Positions 20,744-21,148 of a stretch of 21,148 nucleotides of DNA are shown here, in pieces. A program made the translations under genes and the position numbers. The notes beneath the pieces are model-generated. The model worked only from the letters and a program-made list of their open reading frames with translations. It did not search any database and was not told the DNA's origin. This DNA comes from an uncultured Eubacteriales bacterium (GTDB taxonomy: Bacteria > Bacillota > Clostridia > Oscillospirales > CAG-272): positions 1 to 21,148 of the forward strand of contig CAKRZR010000024.1 in the NCBI GenBank assembly GCA_934433485.1, written 5' to 3'. How positions within the stretch are numbered: the first letter of the stretch is position 1; every line of letters starts with the position of its first letter.

Positions 20744-21148
20744 TCAGTCCCGCGCGTGTTTTTTGGGTTTTTGGGGCTTTTCGGGGATGTTGAGCGGCTG
20801 CTTTTCGACCTCTTCCATGTACTTCTCCGCCTGCTCCTTATTGTAGATCCGGTCAAATTCGCCGGTCAGGGAGATGTCCTGTACGGGATCGGTGGCGGTA
20901 TCGGAGTCCATGAGGGCGTCAAAGCTCTCCGGCACGGCATTCGCGCGGCTCTGTTTGGGGGACGTGTCTACGGTCTGTGTTGGCTTTGTCGCGTACTGCG
21001 CCTTCAGATTGTCCAGCAGCCAGTCCGTGTCATCATCGTCTGCGTCCGCGTCGTCGGAATCCTCGTATTCATCCGCATCCGTGTCCGCGTCGTCGGAATC
21101 CTCGTATTCATCCGCATCCGTGTCCGCGTCGTCGGAATCCTCGTATTC
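20744..21148 (-). CDS. acidic tandem-repeat protein, C-terminal part (runs off the window)
   Basis: Open to the window edge on the minus strand, with its stop at 20744. The visible ~134 residues begin with repeats of EYEDSDDADTDAD, then DDTDWLLDNLKAQYATK, a low-complexity linker, and finish FDRIYNKEQAEKYMEEVEKQPLNIPEKPQKPKKHARD, a basic end. No domain is recognised. The acidic repeat suggests a disordered linker. It is first in the lspA-rluD unit as seen here, a place often held by cell-division or DivIVA-like genes in Firmicutes, but nothing visible supports that identity. The N-terminus is missing. Confidence 0.65.
   Translation of the reverse strand, partial: EYEDSDDADTDADEYEDSDDADTDADEYEDSDDADADDDDTDWLLDNLKAQYATKPTQTVDTSPKQSRANAVPESFDALMDSDTATDPVQDISLTGEFDRIYNKEQAEKYMEEVEKQPLNIPEKPQKPKKHARD
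21044..21148 (-). repeat. 39-bp tandem repeat coding for EYEDSDDADTDAD
   Basis: Two full units (21044-21082, 21083-21121) and 27 bases of a third are identical. The unit is a multiple of three, so copy changes keep the frame. The array continues beyond the window. Confidence 0.92.

Noticed and set aside
1..21148. CRISPR array, insertion sequence or phage genes
   Set aside because: No regularly spaced repeats with spacers, no transposase, integrase or phage structural gene was seen on either strand.
21044..21148. 39-bp repeats at the window end as a CRISPR array
   Set aside because: The units are contiguous without spacers and keep an open reading frame, so they are a coding tandem repeat.

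Overview
The window looks like a moderately GC-rich chromosome segment from an anaerobic Clostridia member (Firmicutes), probably a gut or rumen relative of the Oscillospirales or Christensenellales. This is inferred from a valyl T-box leader, strong TTGACA-17-TATACT promoters, GGAGG ribosome binding sites, plant-polysaccharide enzymes and lipoprotein solute-binding proteins. No marker gene fixes the taxon.

Layout. 1-974: a small lipoprotein gene flanked by a 77-bp perfect direct repeat. 975-5210 (minus): a two-gene glycan operon, a GH127-type enzyme followed by a clan-GH-D (alpha-galactosidase-like) protein. 5211-6159: dispersed repeats and a complete valine T-box leader. 6160-8799: valS. 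8886-16822: an accessory region containing two inverted copies of one promoter-leader cassette, each with the same 14-codon upstream ORF. The first copy is followed by a broken FtsX-type permease and an intact ABC ATPase. The second (minus strand) is followed by a secreted Cys-rich 108-aa protein and an intact 705-aa permease. Between them lie a long palindromic element, an orphan sugar-type solute-binding lipoprotein and an unknown membrane-anchored protein. 17010-18821: a second, canonical GH127 gene with its own promoter. 18822-21148: a dispersed repeat, then on the minus strand rluD-family pseudouridine synthase, lspA and the 3' end of an acidic, tandem-repeat protein.

How it fits together. 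The two GH127 proteins and the GH-D-like protein have no signal peptides, so they probably act in the cytoplasm on imported arabinose- or galactose-containing oligosaccharides. The lipoprotein at 10932-12443 could be a capture component, but no sugar permease is present. In the accessory region, one intact permease (without ATPase) and one intact ATPase (with a wrecked permease) are probably the two halves of one transporter. Both are led by the duplicated leader RNA, and one unit also makes a small exported zinc-ribbon-like protein. This leader / Cys-rich protein / FtsX transporter set is the best candidate here for an undescribed system. Its function cannot be read from the sequence.
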